The notes below the pieces were generated by a model. That model was given only the letters and a program-made list of their open reading frames with translations. It was not told where the DNA came from and did not search any database. This document shows, in pieces, positions 7,428-15,857 of a stretch of 64,000 nt of DNA. The first letter of the stretch is position 1. Every line of letters begins with the position of its first letter. Both the position numbers and the translations under genes were made by a program. The stretch lies in NCBI GenBank assembly GCA_036655715.1, contig JAVVPO010000001.1, forward strand, positions 62,001 through 126,000. The letters are read 5' to 3'. This stretch comes from JAVVPO01 sp036655715. Lineage in GTDB: Bacteria > Bacillota > Clostridia > Lachnospirales > Cellulosilyticaceae.

Positions 7428-8845
7428 TTAATCCATACAGTCGTTTCTAGTGGTATATGTTTATAAATCCATGCACTATCTTCTTCTGAGAGTCTAACAC
7501 ACCCATGGGACACTCTTTGTCCAAGTTGACACTTACCTTCTTTGACATACTGCCCTGTTTTATCAAATAAAATAGAGTGATACATATAATCTCTAAAGAT
7601 GACTACAGCATTTTTACACATAAATCCTTTTCCCATACCAAAGTATGGAATCCTATATTCAAGTTTGAATTCTCCACGTGGTGTCAGGTAAGTATTCCTT
7701 CCCGTGGAGCAAATCATTATCTTTTCAACCTTCCAGACCTCTTCTTGTTCCTTCAAAATATAAGTTCTTTGTCTATATAAGTCAGTCCATACGAAATACT
7801 CAGTCTCACTTGACATTCCTTTTAGATTAACATAGTCCTCTATCTCTTTGACTGTTGCCTGTGGCCACTTAACACCTAAATCCCCTATGATATCTAGACT
7901 TTCCCAAGGAACACTTATCTTTTTATTGTCCTTATCTACAACTATATAATACTGTCTTTTTTCTCCTCTCCATACGACTACTTGATCCTTTTCTTTGAAT
8001 GGACCTACTGGATACTTCACAATTCCTGTGACCATATAGGGCACAAAAAATTTATCTAACTCTTCTAATCGCATCACATTTTCATATATCTTAAATAAAG
8101 TCGTATTTTTTTGTCCATAAGGATTATCCTTGTTTACTTCATTAGGTAGTCCACAAACATCTAGTAGCACAGTAGTCAGATGCTTTATTTTTTCTTTATT
8201 ATCTTTTTCACTCCCCCGACTCAATACTTCCCCTGGTTCTAATAATACAGACTCGCACTTAATCTCTTTACATTCTTTTCCATCCCAAAATATATCACTA
8301 TACCCTATTCTAAGAAGATGAGATGATTGATTAATCATTTTATCTTCTTCTATTTTTATATATTTATCAAGATCATAATACTTTAATTCCAAGCTATATT
8401 GACTCATATCTTCACTTATGTTCCAAAGTATACGTAAGGCATCTAGTGGAACTAAAACGTCTTGTTCTACTAGTAATGAGTAAGTTTTCAAGTTCCCTAT
8501 GTATACTGGATAATTATTAATGTACGCCACATAGCTCTCAAACACCGCCTCCTGCCCCCCTTCAGTAACCACTTCATCTATTAATTCTATATTAATTTTA
8601 TGATCTACCTCATTAATCCTTACGCCTATCTCTTTCAAATAACTAATGGGTACATATAAGGTATCTTGTAAATTATATAAGCTATAAGCTTTACCATTTA
8701 TCAGTATTTGGCTCTCAGATTTTTCTACCTTGCCTACTATTTTCTTTTCAAAATAGTTTAAAGAAATAGCGGTATCTTTTTGCAAACTATAACTATTAAA
8801 TTGAAACAAAATACTTATCATCATGATTAATACTATTTTTATCAT
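7424..8845 (-). CDS. Secreted L,D-transpeptidase (YkuD) with N-terminal copper-amine-oxidase-like domain
   Basis: YkuD enzymes form 3-3 crosslinks or attach proteins in peptidoglycan, using a catalytic cysteine. The 473-residue protein starts with a hydrophobic signal segment (residues 1-20). Residues about 35-155 look like the stalk domains of the copper amine oxidase N1 type (LYVPISYLKEIGV, VLVPLDALRILW), common in Clostridia cell-wall proteins. The catalytic domain is C-terminal with SHGCVRLSEEDSAWIY (residues 446-461), Cys449 being the nucleophile and His447 its neighbour. It acts outside the membrane on the wall. It stands alone and overlaps the convergent gene by four bases at their stops. 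Confidence 0.9.
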   Translation of the reverse strand: MIKIVLIMMISILFQFNSYSLQKDTAISLNYFEKKIVGKVEKSESQILINGKAYSLYNLQDTLYVPISYLKEIGVRINEVDHKINIELIDEVVTEGGQEAVFESYVAYINNYPVYIGNLKTYSLLVEQDVLVPLDALRILWNISEDMSQYSLELKYYDLDKYIKIEEDKMINQSSHLLRIGYSDIFWDGKECKEIKCESVLLEPGEVLSRGSEKDNKEKIKHLTTVLLDVCGLPNEVNKDNPYGQKNTTLFKIYENVMRLEELDKFFVPYMVTGIVKYPVGPFKEKDQVVVWRGEKRQYYIVVDKDNKKISVPWESLDIIGDLGVKWPQATVKEIEDYVNLKGMSSETEYFVWTDLYRQRTYILKEQEEVWKVEKIMICSTGRNTYLTPRGEFKLEYRIPYFGMGKGFMCKNAVVIFRDYMYHSILFDKTGQYVKEGKCQLGQRVSHGCVRLSEEDSAWIYKHIPLETTVWIN

Positions 8846-8915
8846 CTATCAGCCGCTCCTTTTCCTATTTAGTTCTTCCCTAAAAAAAGCTTTTCTATGA
8901 ATTTCATAAAACATA

Positions 8916-8944
8916 TTGACAAATACTTCAAAAAAATTTATTCT
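8916..8944 (+). promoter_or_regulatory. SigA-type promoter of the ferredoxin gene
   Basis: TTGACA (8916-8921), 17-base spacer, TATTCT (8939-8944). It leaves an untranslated leader of about 75 bases. Confidence 0.65.
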
Positions 8945-9025
8945 AGTGTAGTAGATAGTCATTGTTATTTAACTTTAATTATTTATTCAGAATTACATAT
9001 AAAGAACAACTTAGGAGGATTTAAC

Positions 9026-9217
9026 ATGAAAGCAACTGTTGACCAAGAAATTTGCATCGGATGTGGCTTATGCACATCTTTATGCTCAGATATATTTGAC
9101 ATGAACGATGAAGGGCTTGCACATGCTATAGTAGATACTATTTCAGAAGATTCATTATCTGAAGCAGAAGATGCTAAAGATAGCTGCCCTGTAGGTGCCA
9201 TTGAAATTGAAGAATAG
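9026..9217 (+). CDS. Ferredoxin, 4Fe-4S, 63 aa
   Basis: A small electron carrier of the cytosol. It begins MKATVDQEICIGCGLC and contains CIGCGLCTSLC at residues about 10-20 and one late cysteine in SCPVGAIEIEE, the pattern of a single [4Fe-4S] cluster ferredoxin of the Thermotoga/Clostridium type. The ATG at 9026 is chosen because taggagga precedes it by 6 bases; an upstream in-frame start at 8897 would add a non-conserved, hydrophobic 43-residue stretch that falls in the promoter. It is a single-gene unit ended by an unusually long perfect hairpin. Confidence 0.93.
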   Translation: MKATVDQEICIGCGLCTSLCSDIFDMNDEGLAHAIVDTISEDSLSEAEDAKDSCPVGAIEIEE

Positions 9218-9272
9218 AAGCAAAAAAAGCTAGGATTTTCATCCTAGCTTTTTTTGCTTCTATTCTTCAATT
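9205..9272. terminator. Very long perfect inverted repeat (32-bp arms), bidirectional terminator
   Basis: Positions 9205-9236 and 9241-9272 are exact reverse complements with a 4-base loop. The core GCTAGGAT/ATCCTAGC with flanking A and T runs is a normal bidirectional terminator for ferredoxin (+) and the MFS gene (-). The match however continues outward into the last codons of ferredoxin. Confidence 0.85.
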
Positions 9273-9289
9273 GTTTATTATTTTTTATA

Positions 9290-10468
9290 TTATTTTTTTT
9301 GCTTATGATTTAAGCCAGTTATTACACCATAAGCTAATAAGGCACATATCCCAGCAAATACGAATGGTAACCTATTCCCTATCATAAATATAAATCCTGC
9401 TGTTAATGATCCTATTATCATCCCTAACGCCTTTGCTGACCCTTGTATACCCATTACTTCACCATAGTTTTCTTTAGCTAGCTTTGAAACGATACTTTGT
9501 TGCATAGGGACAACAAGTGAACTTCCTGCTATGAAAATAATTAAAAAGGTAAGACTTACAGCAATGTGGTTTGTAGTACTTGCTATTAAAATAGCTACTC
9601 CTGTTAAAAGGGTTGTACATTGAATACTTTTATATTCATTGAATTTTTTGCCTAGATAAGGATTTACAAGTAAATTCATCCCTAGTGCTATGATGCCTGC
9701 AATAGCCATTACTATGCCATTTACAGTGCTTGGCATATGTAGAACAGACTCTATATAATAATTGATTGTAGAGTTATATGCCGTGGTTGTAATAGTCATA
9801 AGCGTCATCACCATAATCATACTGCCAATCACTGTTTTAAAATCTATAAACGTACGACTTGGTTTTAGATGCTCAAAGTAAATTGAAAGTTTATCAGAAC
9901 TAGGCTTAACTGTTTCTTTTACTAATAGCAGAATAATCCCACTAATGATAAAACACATAATCCCCTGTGCTAAAAAGGTATAATGATAATTATTTTGTCC
10001 TATGGATCCCCCAAGTAGTGCCCCAAAGGAACTTCCTATTGCTATACTTGCTGCATGATAAGATAAATACTTAACACGCTCCTCCGTACTCGATAAATCT
10101 GTCATATAAGCTACCGCTGTTGTTACAAAACATACAGAAAGCGCTCCGCCCATCAGCCTAAAAATCAAAATTGCTACAATATTGGTGCTATACCCAAATC
10201 CAATTTGACTTATACCGTACCCTACTACCCCTAGTACTAAAAATCGCTTTCTCCCTCTTTGATCTGAAAGCGACCCCCATATGGGTGACATGATAAAATT
10301 GGCTAGTGCCATAAAAGAAAATAATACACCAAACATATAAGAAGGTAACCCTAATTCATTAATTAACATGGGTGTTACCGGATGAGCCATATTAAAAGCT
10401 ACCATTGTTATAAAATTAATAAAAAGTAACTTTTTAATATTTTTTTTACCAATACACACGCTATTCAT
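9290..10468 (-). CDS. MFS transporter, DHA1-type drug exporter
   Basis: A proton-coupled exporter of the major facilitator superfamily. The 392-residue protein has about twelve hydrophobic segments and the loop 2-3 signature GSLSDQRGRKRFLVLG (near residue 66). The motif-C-like region of helix 5 is GSSFGALLGGSIG (near residue 148). The closest described relatives are TetA- or multidrug-type exporters of Firmicutes. A ribosome-binding site (aggtgaag) precedes the ATG. It lies alone, 80 bases beyond the HAD phosphatase gene, on the same strand. Substrate cannot be read from the sequence. Confidence 0.88.
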   Translation of the reverse strand: MNSVCIGKKNIKKLLFINFITMVAFNMAHPVTPMLINELGLPSYMFGVLFSFMALANFIMSPIWGSLSDQRGRKRFLVLGVVGYGISQIGFGYSTNIVAILIFRLMGGALSVCFVTTAVAYMTDLSSTEERVKYLSYHAASIAIGSSFGALLGGSIGQNNYHYTFLAQGIMCFIISGIILLLVKETVKPSSDKLSIYFEHLKPSRTFIDFKTVIGSMIMVMTLMTITTTAYNSTINYYIESVLHMPSTVNGIVMAIAGIIALGMNLLVNPYLGKKFNEYKSIQCTTLLTGVAILIASTTNHIAVSLTFLIIFIAGSSLVVPMQQSIVSKLAKENYGEVMGIQGSAKALGMIIGSLTAGFIFMIGNRLPFVFAGICALLAYGVITGLNHKQKK

Positions 10469-10547
10469 TCTTCACCTAACTTTCTTTTCCAAAAGGAAAT
10501 TTACTTTTACACAGTTTAAGCCCACCTCAAGGGCAGGCTTATTCATA

Positions 10548-11375
10548 CTAATCTAATATAAATTTTTCAATTACTTTTGCTACGCCAGACTCTCTATTAC
10601 TTGCCGTAATATACTTAGCAGCCTCTTTTACTTCAGGTAGTGCATTTTCCATAGCTATTCCTAAACCAGCATATTCAATCATAGATAAATCATTCTCACT
10701 ATCTCCTATGCAAATCACTTGTTCTCTTTGAAGATTTAGGTACTCCGTGAGCTTTTCAACAGCACATCCTTTACTAGTGCCTGCTGACATAATCTCAATA
10801 TTATTCTCCCAGGAAGTTACTACTTCAAAACTCTCATAAGCCTTTAGTTCTTCTCTTAGTTTCCCGAGCTTCCATCTGTCATTCTCTTCGATGCAAATAG
10901 CCTTTTGAAAAGTACCATCATACTTTTCAAAAGCTTCTTCAAAGTTTTCTACTTCTTCTAATCGAATATGTTCTTCTTCTGGTAGTGACTGATTCAAAAT
11001 AACATAAGGATGCTCTTTAGGGAATGCTCTATCTGCTACGACACCCCATGTTGTAAAAAAGTAAGTCATTACATCATACTTCTTTGCTACCTTATAAAAA
11101 TCATATAATGCTTTTTTACTCATAACACTTTGATAGATAGGTTCTTTTTTCCCTTTAATCCCGATATAAGCACCATTAGATGAAATAACAGGTCCACTCA
11201 CTCCTATTAAATCTGCATAAAACGTTGCACACTGAAAAATTCTACCTGTTGTGATAGCTATATTCACACCCTTTTCATAAGCAGCTTTTAAAGCTTTCTT
11301 ATTTTCGGCTGTCACTTCTCCTTTTTCATCTAACATAGTACCATCCATATCAATACATATTAATTTATATTTCAT
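10548..11375 (-). CDS. Cof-type HAD-IIB phosphatase
   Basis: Cof-like phosphatases hydrolyse small phosphorylated metabolites such as sugar phosphates and nucleotides. The 275-residue protein shows motif I IDMDGTMLDEKG (residues 7-18, nucleophile Asp), motif II ITTGR near residue 42, a conserved Lys in motif III, and motif IV GDSENDLSMIEYAGLGIAM (near residue 223). The type IIB cap domain lies between motifs II and III. Length matches the family. It stands on the same strand as the MFS gene downstream. Substrate is unknown. Confidence 0.92.
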   Translation of the reverse strand: MKYKLICIDMDGTMLDEKGEVTAENKKALKAAYEKGVNIAITTGRIFQCATFYADLIGVSGPVISSNGAYIGIKGKKEPIYQSVMSKKALYDFYKVAKKYDVMTYFFTTWGVVADRAFPKEHPYVILNQSLPEEEHIRLEEVENFEEAFEKYDGTFQKAICIEENDRWKLGKLREELKAYESFEVVTSWENNIEIMSAGTSKGCAVEKLTEYLNLQREQVICIGDSENDLSMIEYAGLGIAMENALPEVKEAAKYITASNRESGVAKVIEKFILD

Positions 11376-11457
11376 TTACTTAATCCCCCCACATTCTTTT
11401 TACTCTTCTACTATTATAGCTTATCTTTTCTTTACTTTAATAGTCGAATCTGAATAA

Positions 11458-13017
11458 TTAGTGAGCATTTTTAAGCATAACCCGCATCTCATCAACACTA
11501 TAAGGTGGTGTTTTACTATGAACAATACAGTGACAGTTATGACAAATTGGAATTAAGTCCTTAATAGGGTCTGTATGAAGCAATATTTCTTCTTCGCAAG
11601 TAGCTTGTATATGATGAATATCAATCTTACTTTCAAATCCCTCTCCATAAGTATAACCATAGTCAAATCCGCAAATTTCACAGATTGCTCCGTAATACTC
11701 TAAGCATTCTTTTTTTAGTTTTTCTATTTCATCATTTGTTTGCTCTTTATTTTCTTCTATGACTATCTCTTTTGGTGTATCCATGCTTGTTTTTTGCGCT
11801 GTCGTCTTTTTTTCGTCTGCACTAAATAATTTTTCTCTAAATACCTCTGTATTTTGAACTTCTATAGACGCACTTACTTCAGTAAGTTTTTTTGTTTTTA
11901 CAGTTTTTTCTGCTTTTACAGGTTTTATAGCAATAAAATCTTCGCCCATTAAACTATCTATAAAACTATCTATTGAACTTGTATCTTTTACTTCTTCCAC
12001 CTCAGGTTCTTCGATTTTAAGCTCCTGAATTTTAGGTTCCTCTATCTTAGTTTCCTTTACTTTAGGCGCTTCTATTATAGGCGTTATTTTAGCTTCTAAC
12101 TTAGATTCTGCTATAGGTTTAGTTTCTTCATCTTCTTCTATGTCATCACTTATTAATTCTTCTAGTGGTTTATGTGTTTTCACTTCTATCTGGTTTATTT
12201 CTACTTTTCCTTCAGCTATAAGTTCTTCAATAGCTTCTTTTAATTCAAGTCGTATACGCCATTCGAAGTTTGTATTATCTTTAAATCCACCAAGAAATAG
12301 TAAATGCCACCAAAGGATTTCACCTTTTCTAGATTTAGGTACTTCTATCTTGACCTTTGCTTTAATACGTTTAGCAAGTGCCATAACTACTTCTTTATAA
12401 GGATATTTATTCGTATAGCCTTCTTCTTCTGAAATATCTTCGGCTTCTACATAGCCTTCCATAAGATAGATACGAAGAACTAAATCTTTGTTTTTATCAG
12501 TAAATACCACATTGTTACTAAAAAGCTCTTTCCATGTTTCTTTTGTGATTTCTATCGGTCTACTATAAATCGGATAATCTTTATGACTTGGTGTTTGCAT
12601 AGTTGGAGGGTTTATTTCATTTAGCTCATCAAAAACGTCTTTTAACATTTGATCGATGTTATTAGATTTTTCTTCCATCAACTTCTTAGGTGAAAAATTA
12701 TACTCTTTTAATTTTTTATCACAGAAGCTAATCACTTCATCTGGAAATAACTCTCTATATTTTATATTAGTAATAAGACCTTCTACAGATAAGTCTAATC
12801 TCTCATTTTCCCATAAAATCGTAAAGTCAAATTTGTTACTTTCTGATTTTATAAATTTAATAGCTGCCTCGTACCCACCATATTTATTAATCATATCTAG
12901 TAACTTGGTAGACTTATATTTAAGTTCTTTATTAGTTCTTTTATATAAATTAATCATATCATTATGAAAGGCTTGTTTTTTAGCATCATCTTGTTTCTTA
13001 GCATCATCTTGATTCAT
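11458..13017 (-). CDS. Modular HNH endonuclease, possible McrA/McrBC-type defence nuclease
   Basis: The 519-residue protein ends in an HNH domain with two CxxC pairs: CEICGFDYG, then IDIHHIQ and DLIPICHNCHCIVH (residues about 445-505). HNH nucleases of this type cut DNA and include modified-DNA restriction enzymes. Residues 15-110 form a domain with the pattern TILWENERLDLSVEGL, and residues about 165-290 contain a second domain with EILWWHLLFLGGF and WRIRLELKEAIEEL, which I have seen beside restriction nucleases. A long Glu/Lys/Pro linker (about 300-430) joins it to the HNH domain. The start shows an 18-bp tandem repeat (DDAKKQ twice), so a few start codons are possible. It is not accompanied by a methylase. 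Nuclease class is firm; defence role is inference. Confidence 0.75.
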   Translation of the reverse strand: MNQDDAKKQDDAKKQAFHNDMINLYKRTNKELKYKSTKLLDMINKYGGYEAAIKFIKSESNKFDFTILWENERLDLSVEGLITNIKYRELFPDEVISFCDKKLKEYNFSPKKLMEEKSNNIDQMLKDVFDELNEINPPTMQTPSHKDYPIYSRPIEITKETWKELFSNNVVFTDKNKDLVLRIYLMEGYVEAEDISEEEGYTNKYPYKEVVMALAKRIKAKVKIEVPKSRKGEILWWHLLFLGGFKDNTNFEWRIRLELKEAIEELIAEGKVEINQIEVKTHKPLEELISDDIEEDEETKPIAESKLEAKITPIIEAPKVKETKIEEPKIQELKIEEPEVEEVKDTSSIDSFIDSLMGEDFIAIKPVKAEKTVKTKKLTEVSASIEVQNTEVFREKLFSADEKKTTAQKTSMDTPKEIVIEENKEQTNDEIEKLKKECLEYYGAICEICGFDYGYTYGEGFESKIDIHHIQATCEEEILLHTDPIKDLIPICHNCHCIVHSKTPPYSVDEMRVMLKNAH

Positions 13018-13231
13018 TGTTCATCCCTCTATTCTTTATTAGTTTATATATATTATTAGCCATTAAGATGTCACTCTGAATTGACAGTCTACTTTATAGG
13101 ATATGCCATGTTATCCTAAAATATAAGACTTCTTCTCTTTAATAATTAATCAGTAAAAAAAAGTTGCCAGAACCTCTATTATAACTAGATTATTTTAAAT
13201 ACGCAAATCTAATTTTCCTCATTTCTCCATG

Positions 13232-13260
13232 TTGACATAAATTTTTCTCTCCTGTATACT
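13232..13260 (+). promoter_or_regulatory. Strong SigA-type promoter of the DAACS symporter
   Basis: TTGACA (13232-13237), 17-base spacer, TATACT (13255-13260). The predicted transcript begins about 13 bases before a PyrR-type leader. Confidence 0.85.
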
Positions 13261-13269
13261 TAATTACCG

Positions 13270-13365
13270 AATAGGATACCTTTAAGATAGTCCTGAGAGG
13301 CTAATAAGGAGCATACGTCACACATGTATTTTCCCTTAATATCTTAGTTGGTATTAAGGTTTTTA
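13270..13365 (+). promoter_or_regulatory. PyrR-type pyrimidine attenuator
   Basis: The leader holds AGTCCTGAGAGGCT (13289-13302), which matches the PyrR binding-loop consensus (CC, purine pentaloop, GG). Around it CCTT (13279-13282) and AAGG (13306-13309) close the lower stem. Downstream, CCTTAATATC (13334-13343) and GGTATTAAGG (13350-13359) form a terminator followed by five T. AAGATA in the binding loop's 5' side is complementary to TATCTT of the terminator's first arm, as needed for an antiterminator. By the known mechanism PyrR bound with UMP/UTP would favour termination. Confidence 0.75.
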
Positions 13366-13402
13366 TGGTGTCCTATAAATATAACTATTTTTGGAGGACA
13401 TA

Positions 13403-14746
13403 ATGACTACTCATTCAGCAAAAAAAAATGCTAACAATTTGGCCATTAAAATGGCTATCGCTCTAGGTGGCGGTTTAATCGCTGGCACACTCTTTATTTT
13501 CTTAAGAGAATACTTAAACTCATCCAGCCAAGTAGGCCTTTGGCATACTATCAATCAATTACTTTTCCAAGATATTAATGCAAGTACAGATGCACTTGGT
13601 CTTTTCTATATCATTGGACAATTATTTATTAACTCTCTTCAATTAGTTATTGTTCCTATGGTCTTCACTTCCATTGCTCTTGCTATGTGTCGTATTACTG
13701 ATACTAAGAAGCTCGGTCGTATTTCCTATAAAACAATCCTTGGATTTTTATGTACCTCTGTCTTTGCTTTAGTACTAGCAGGTATCTTCGGTCTTACAGC
13801 TCACAACTTAGGTTTATTCAATGTCAATATTGGTGATATCAGTGCACAAACAGGTAGTACTGGAAGTAATCCTCTTCTTGTATTCATTCAGGCTATCCCA
13901 AGTAATATAACAAGTGCATTTTCTGAAAATAGCAAAATTCTTTCTGTTGTTTTCTTAGCTGTTGTCACAGGACTTGGTATCAACACTTTAGGTGAGCAAA
14001 TTACCTTATTGAAAAAATTACTAGAAGAAGTTAATAAACTTGTTACTGTGTTCTTAAGCTTTATCATTACTAGGTTTGGTCCAATTGCTATCTTTGTATT
14101 AATCACAAGGACATTTGCCATCTATGGTATTGAGCATTTGAAACCTGCATTAGCTTATGTTACCACAGTTATCATCTGTTTATTAGTCTTTTTAGTATTT
14201 GGTTATGCGTTATTTATATTCATCACTACACGCTTAAATCCAATGATTTTTATAAAGAAAGTTTCTAAAGTCGCTTTATTCGGATTTTCAACATCTTCAT
14301 CAGCTTCCACATTACCACTTAATACCCAAACAACAGTTGAAGAATTAGGTGTAAGCGAAGAAATTGCTTCCTTTATTTTACCACTTGGTATGACCATCAA
14401 TATGAATGGAACGGCTATCATGCAAGTTATTGCGGCTATTTTCATCGCATCAAGTGCTGGCTATGAAGTAAATGTAGGTAGTATCCTTATCATAGGTATC
14501 TTAGCACTCATCTCTTCTGTAGGTACACCTGCAGCCCCTGGTGCTGGTGCCATTATTCTCTTTACAGTCCTTACAGGTATGGGCTATCAAAACGATGCAG
14601 CTGTATTAGCTTACTCCCTTATACTCGCTATCAATCGTCCTGTAGAGATGCTAGTAACTGCACTTAATGTAGTAGGAGATGCAGCGACGGCTGTAGCTGT
14701 AGCTAAATCTGAGAATCTATTAGATGAAGAAATTTATAAAAGCTAA
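13403..14746 (+). CDS. DAACS-family (dicarboxylate/amino acid:cation) symporter, pyrimidine-regulated
   Basis: Members couple Na+ or H+ to uptake of glutamate, aspartate, C4-dicarboxylates or serine; Salmonella DctA is also known to take up orotate. The 447-residue protein has the family architecture: hydrophobic helices, the Ser-rich hairpin FSTSSSASTLPLN, helix 7 INMNGTAIMQ and helix 8 NRPVEMLVTALNVVGDAA. Compared with GltPh, the carboxylate-binding Arg397 is Val418, Asp394 is Glu415, Asp390 is Asn411 and the NMDGT aspartate is Asn, while Thr398 and Asn401 are kept. The ATG at 13403 with ggagg 5 bases before it is preferred over the TTG at 13391. Substrate is inferred to be pyrimidine-related from the leader. 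Confidence 0.85.
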   Translation: MTTHSAKKNANNLAIKMAIALGGGLIAGTLFIFLREYLNSSSQVGLWHTINQLLFQDINASTDALGLFYIIGQLFINSLQLVIVPMVFTSIALAMCRITDTKKLGRISYKTILGFLCTSVFALVLAGIFGLTAHNLGLFNVNIGDISAQTGSTGSNPLLVFIQAIPSNITSAFSENSKILSVVFLAVVTGLGINTLGEQITLLKKLLEEVNKLVTVFLSFIITRFGPIAIFVLITRTFAIYGIEHLKPALAYVTTVIICLLVFLVFGYALFIFITTRLNPMIFIKKVSKVALFGFSTSSSASTLPLNTQTTVEELGVSEEIASFILPLGMTINMNGTAIMQVIAAIFIASSAGYEVNVGSILIIGILALISSVGTPAAPGAGAIILFTVLTGMGYQNDAAVLAYSLILAINRPVEMLVTALNVVGDAATAVAVAKSENLLDEEIYKS

Positions 14747-14804
14747 ACAATACAAAAAAGAAGCAAGACTGATTACTAAGTCTTGCTTCTTTTTTGTATT
14801 GTTT
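14745..14804. terminator. Long perfect bidirectional terminator (26-bp arms)
   Basis: Positions 14745-14770 and 14779-14804 are exact reverse complements around an 8-base loop, with A and T runs inside. It ends the symporter transcript and may also stop readthrough from the minus strand. Confidence 0.88.
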
Positions 14805-14859
14805 CTCTATACTATTATTCTAACACTATATTTTTTTACAAGTAAATGGTTTACTATTT

Positions 14860-15212
14860 TCAGATAAATAGTAGTAAGATACCAACTAGCAGCATACCTG
14901 TACACGCTAATTTTTTCTTTAAATGACCTTCTTTAAACACTACGCCTCCCACTATTACTGAGACGACTATTGAGCTACTTTTTAAAGGCATCGCAATAGA
15001 AATAAGTGTAGATGGCATATTAAGTGCATTAAAATAAATACGATCTACTACAATGTAAAACAATAACACCTAGAAAAATTGAGCATAATGGCATCACCGT
15101 ATTAAACGGCCAGTACCGCCAGTACACAATTATCTTTAAGTGCACGTTTCTTACAAATATCCCAAACTCCAAATAAAACCCCTGATACTAAAAGCATTAC
15201 TAATGCTTTCAT
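14860..15212 (-). pseudogene. EamA/DMT-family transporter remnant
   Basis: On the minus strand an ATG at 15212 opens MKALVMLLVSGVLFGVWD, a typical first helix of small DMT transporters, but the frame stops after about 40 residues. A second frame (14860-15069) continues with LNMPSTLISIAMPLKSSSIVVS and GHLKKKLACTGMLLVGI, the end of an EamA domain. Together they cover only the two ends of an EamA domain, with a frameshift and probably missing internal sequence. No function is expected. It lies between the symporter terminator and rnhA. Confidence 0.7.
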
Positions 15213-15229
15213 CTATCCATTTTTCCTAT

Positions 15230-15682
15230 CTATCTCCTAATACTATCCATTCCTTTATTAGCTAGTTCATCTGCTTTGTTATTCCCAAAGTTTGTACTAT
15301 GTCCTTTAACCTTGGTAAACTCAATTTCCTTAAACTCTCCTTTAACTTTATAAAGTGCCATCCATAGTTCTTTATTTTCTACAGGTTCCTTCTTAGAAGT
15401 TACCCAGCCCTTTTTCATCCATCCATAAATCCACTGTGTAATACCATTTAATACATAGGCACTATCTACTAATACCTCAACAGGCATATCTTTCTTCTTA
15501 ATTGCTTTTAATCCCTCGATACATGCTGTCAGTTCCATAATATTATTAGTTGTTCCTACTGCGCTTCCATAAAGTTCTTTAGTATAATCTTGGTACGTTA
15601 AATAAACACCCCATCCACCAATGTTATCTTTCTTACCATTTCCTCTACACCCACCATCGCAATAAATCTTCACTTTATCCAT
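15230..15682 (-). CDS. rnhA: Ribonuclease HI
   Basis: RNase HI cuts the RNA strand of RNA-DNA hybrids, for example in R-loops and primers. The 150-residue protein has the four acidic catalytic residues in order: Asp in IYCDGGCRGNG (residue 8), Glu in NNIMELTACIEGL, Asp in LVDSAYV, and Asp in NNKADELANKG, plus the catalytic-loop His in VKGHSTNFG. No N-terminal hybrid-binding domain is present. Length is typical of the bacterial type I enzyme. It follows a cruciform-like terminator of mrp and sits upstream of the EamA remnant on the same strand. Confidence 0.96.
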   Translation of the reverse strand: MDKVKIYCDGGCRGNGKKDNIGGWGVYLTYQDYTKELYGSAVGTTNNIMELTACIEGLKAIKKKDMPVEVLVDSAYVLNGITQWIYGWMKKGWVTSKKEPVENKELWMALYKVKGEFKEIEFTKVKGHSTNFGNNKADELANKGMDSIRR

Positions 15683-15792
15683 GTCTATTCATCCTTCATT
15701 TCTTTGCTTATACTCTTAGTCTTCACTATCCTAGGGAAAATAGTATCACAACTTCATAAGCTTAGCAAACGGTTATCTATCTGCTTTAACTT

Positions 15793-15841
15793 AAAAATAG
15801 GTTATAACATAAATAGCCTAGGGCTAAGTCGTTATAACCTA
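15793..15841 (-). terminator. Terminator after mrp
   Basis: TAGGTTATAAC (15798-15808) pairs with GTTATAACCTA (15831-15841), and an inner hairpin TAGCC/GGCTA sits in the loop. On the minus strand the structure is followed by five T. Confidence 0.7.
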
Positions 15842-15857
15842 TGAGTTTTCCTATCTA

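Noticed and set aside
8897..9025. N-terminal extension of the ferredoxin
   Set aside because: The segment contains the promoter, lacks a ribosome-binding site at its start, and is not conserved in ferredoxins.
11458..13017. Intein or homing endonuclease
   Set aside because: There is an HNH domain but no intein splicing motifs and no interrupted host gene or intron structure around it.
12970..13017. Tandem repeat DDAKKQ as a functional repeat domain
   Set aside because: Only two 18-bp copies exist at the extreme N-terminus; a simple slippage duplication is enough.
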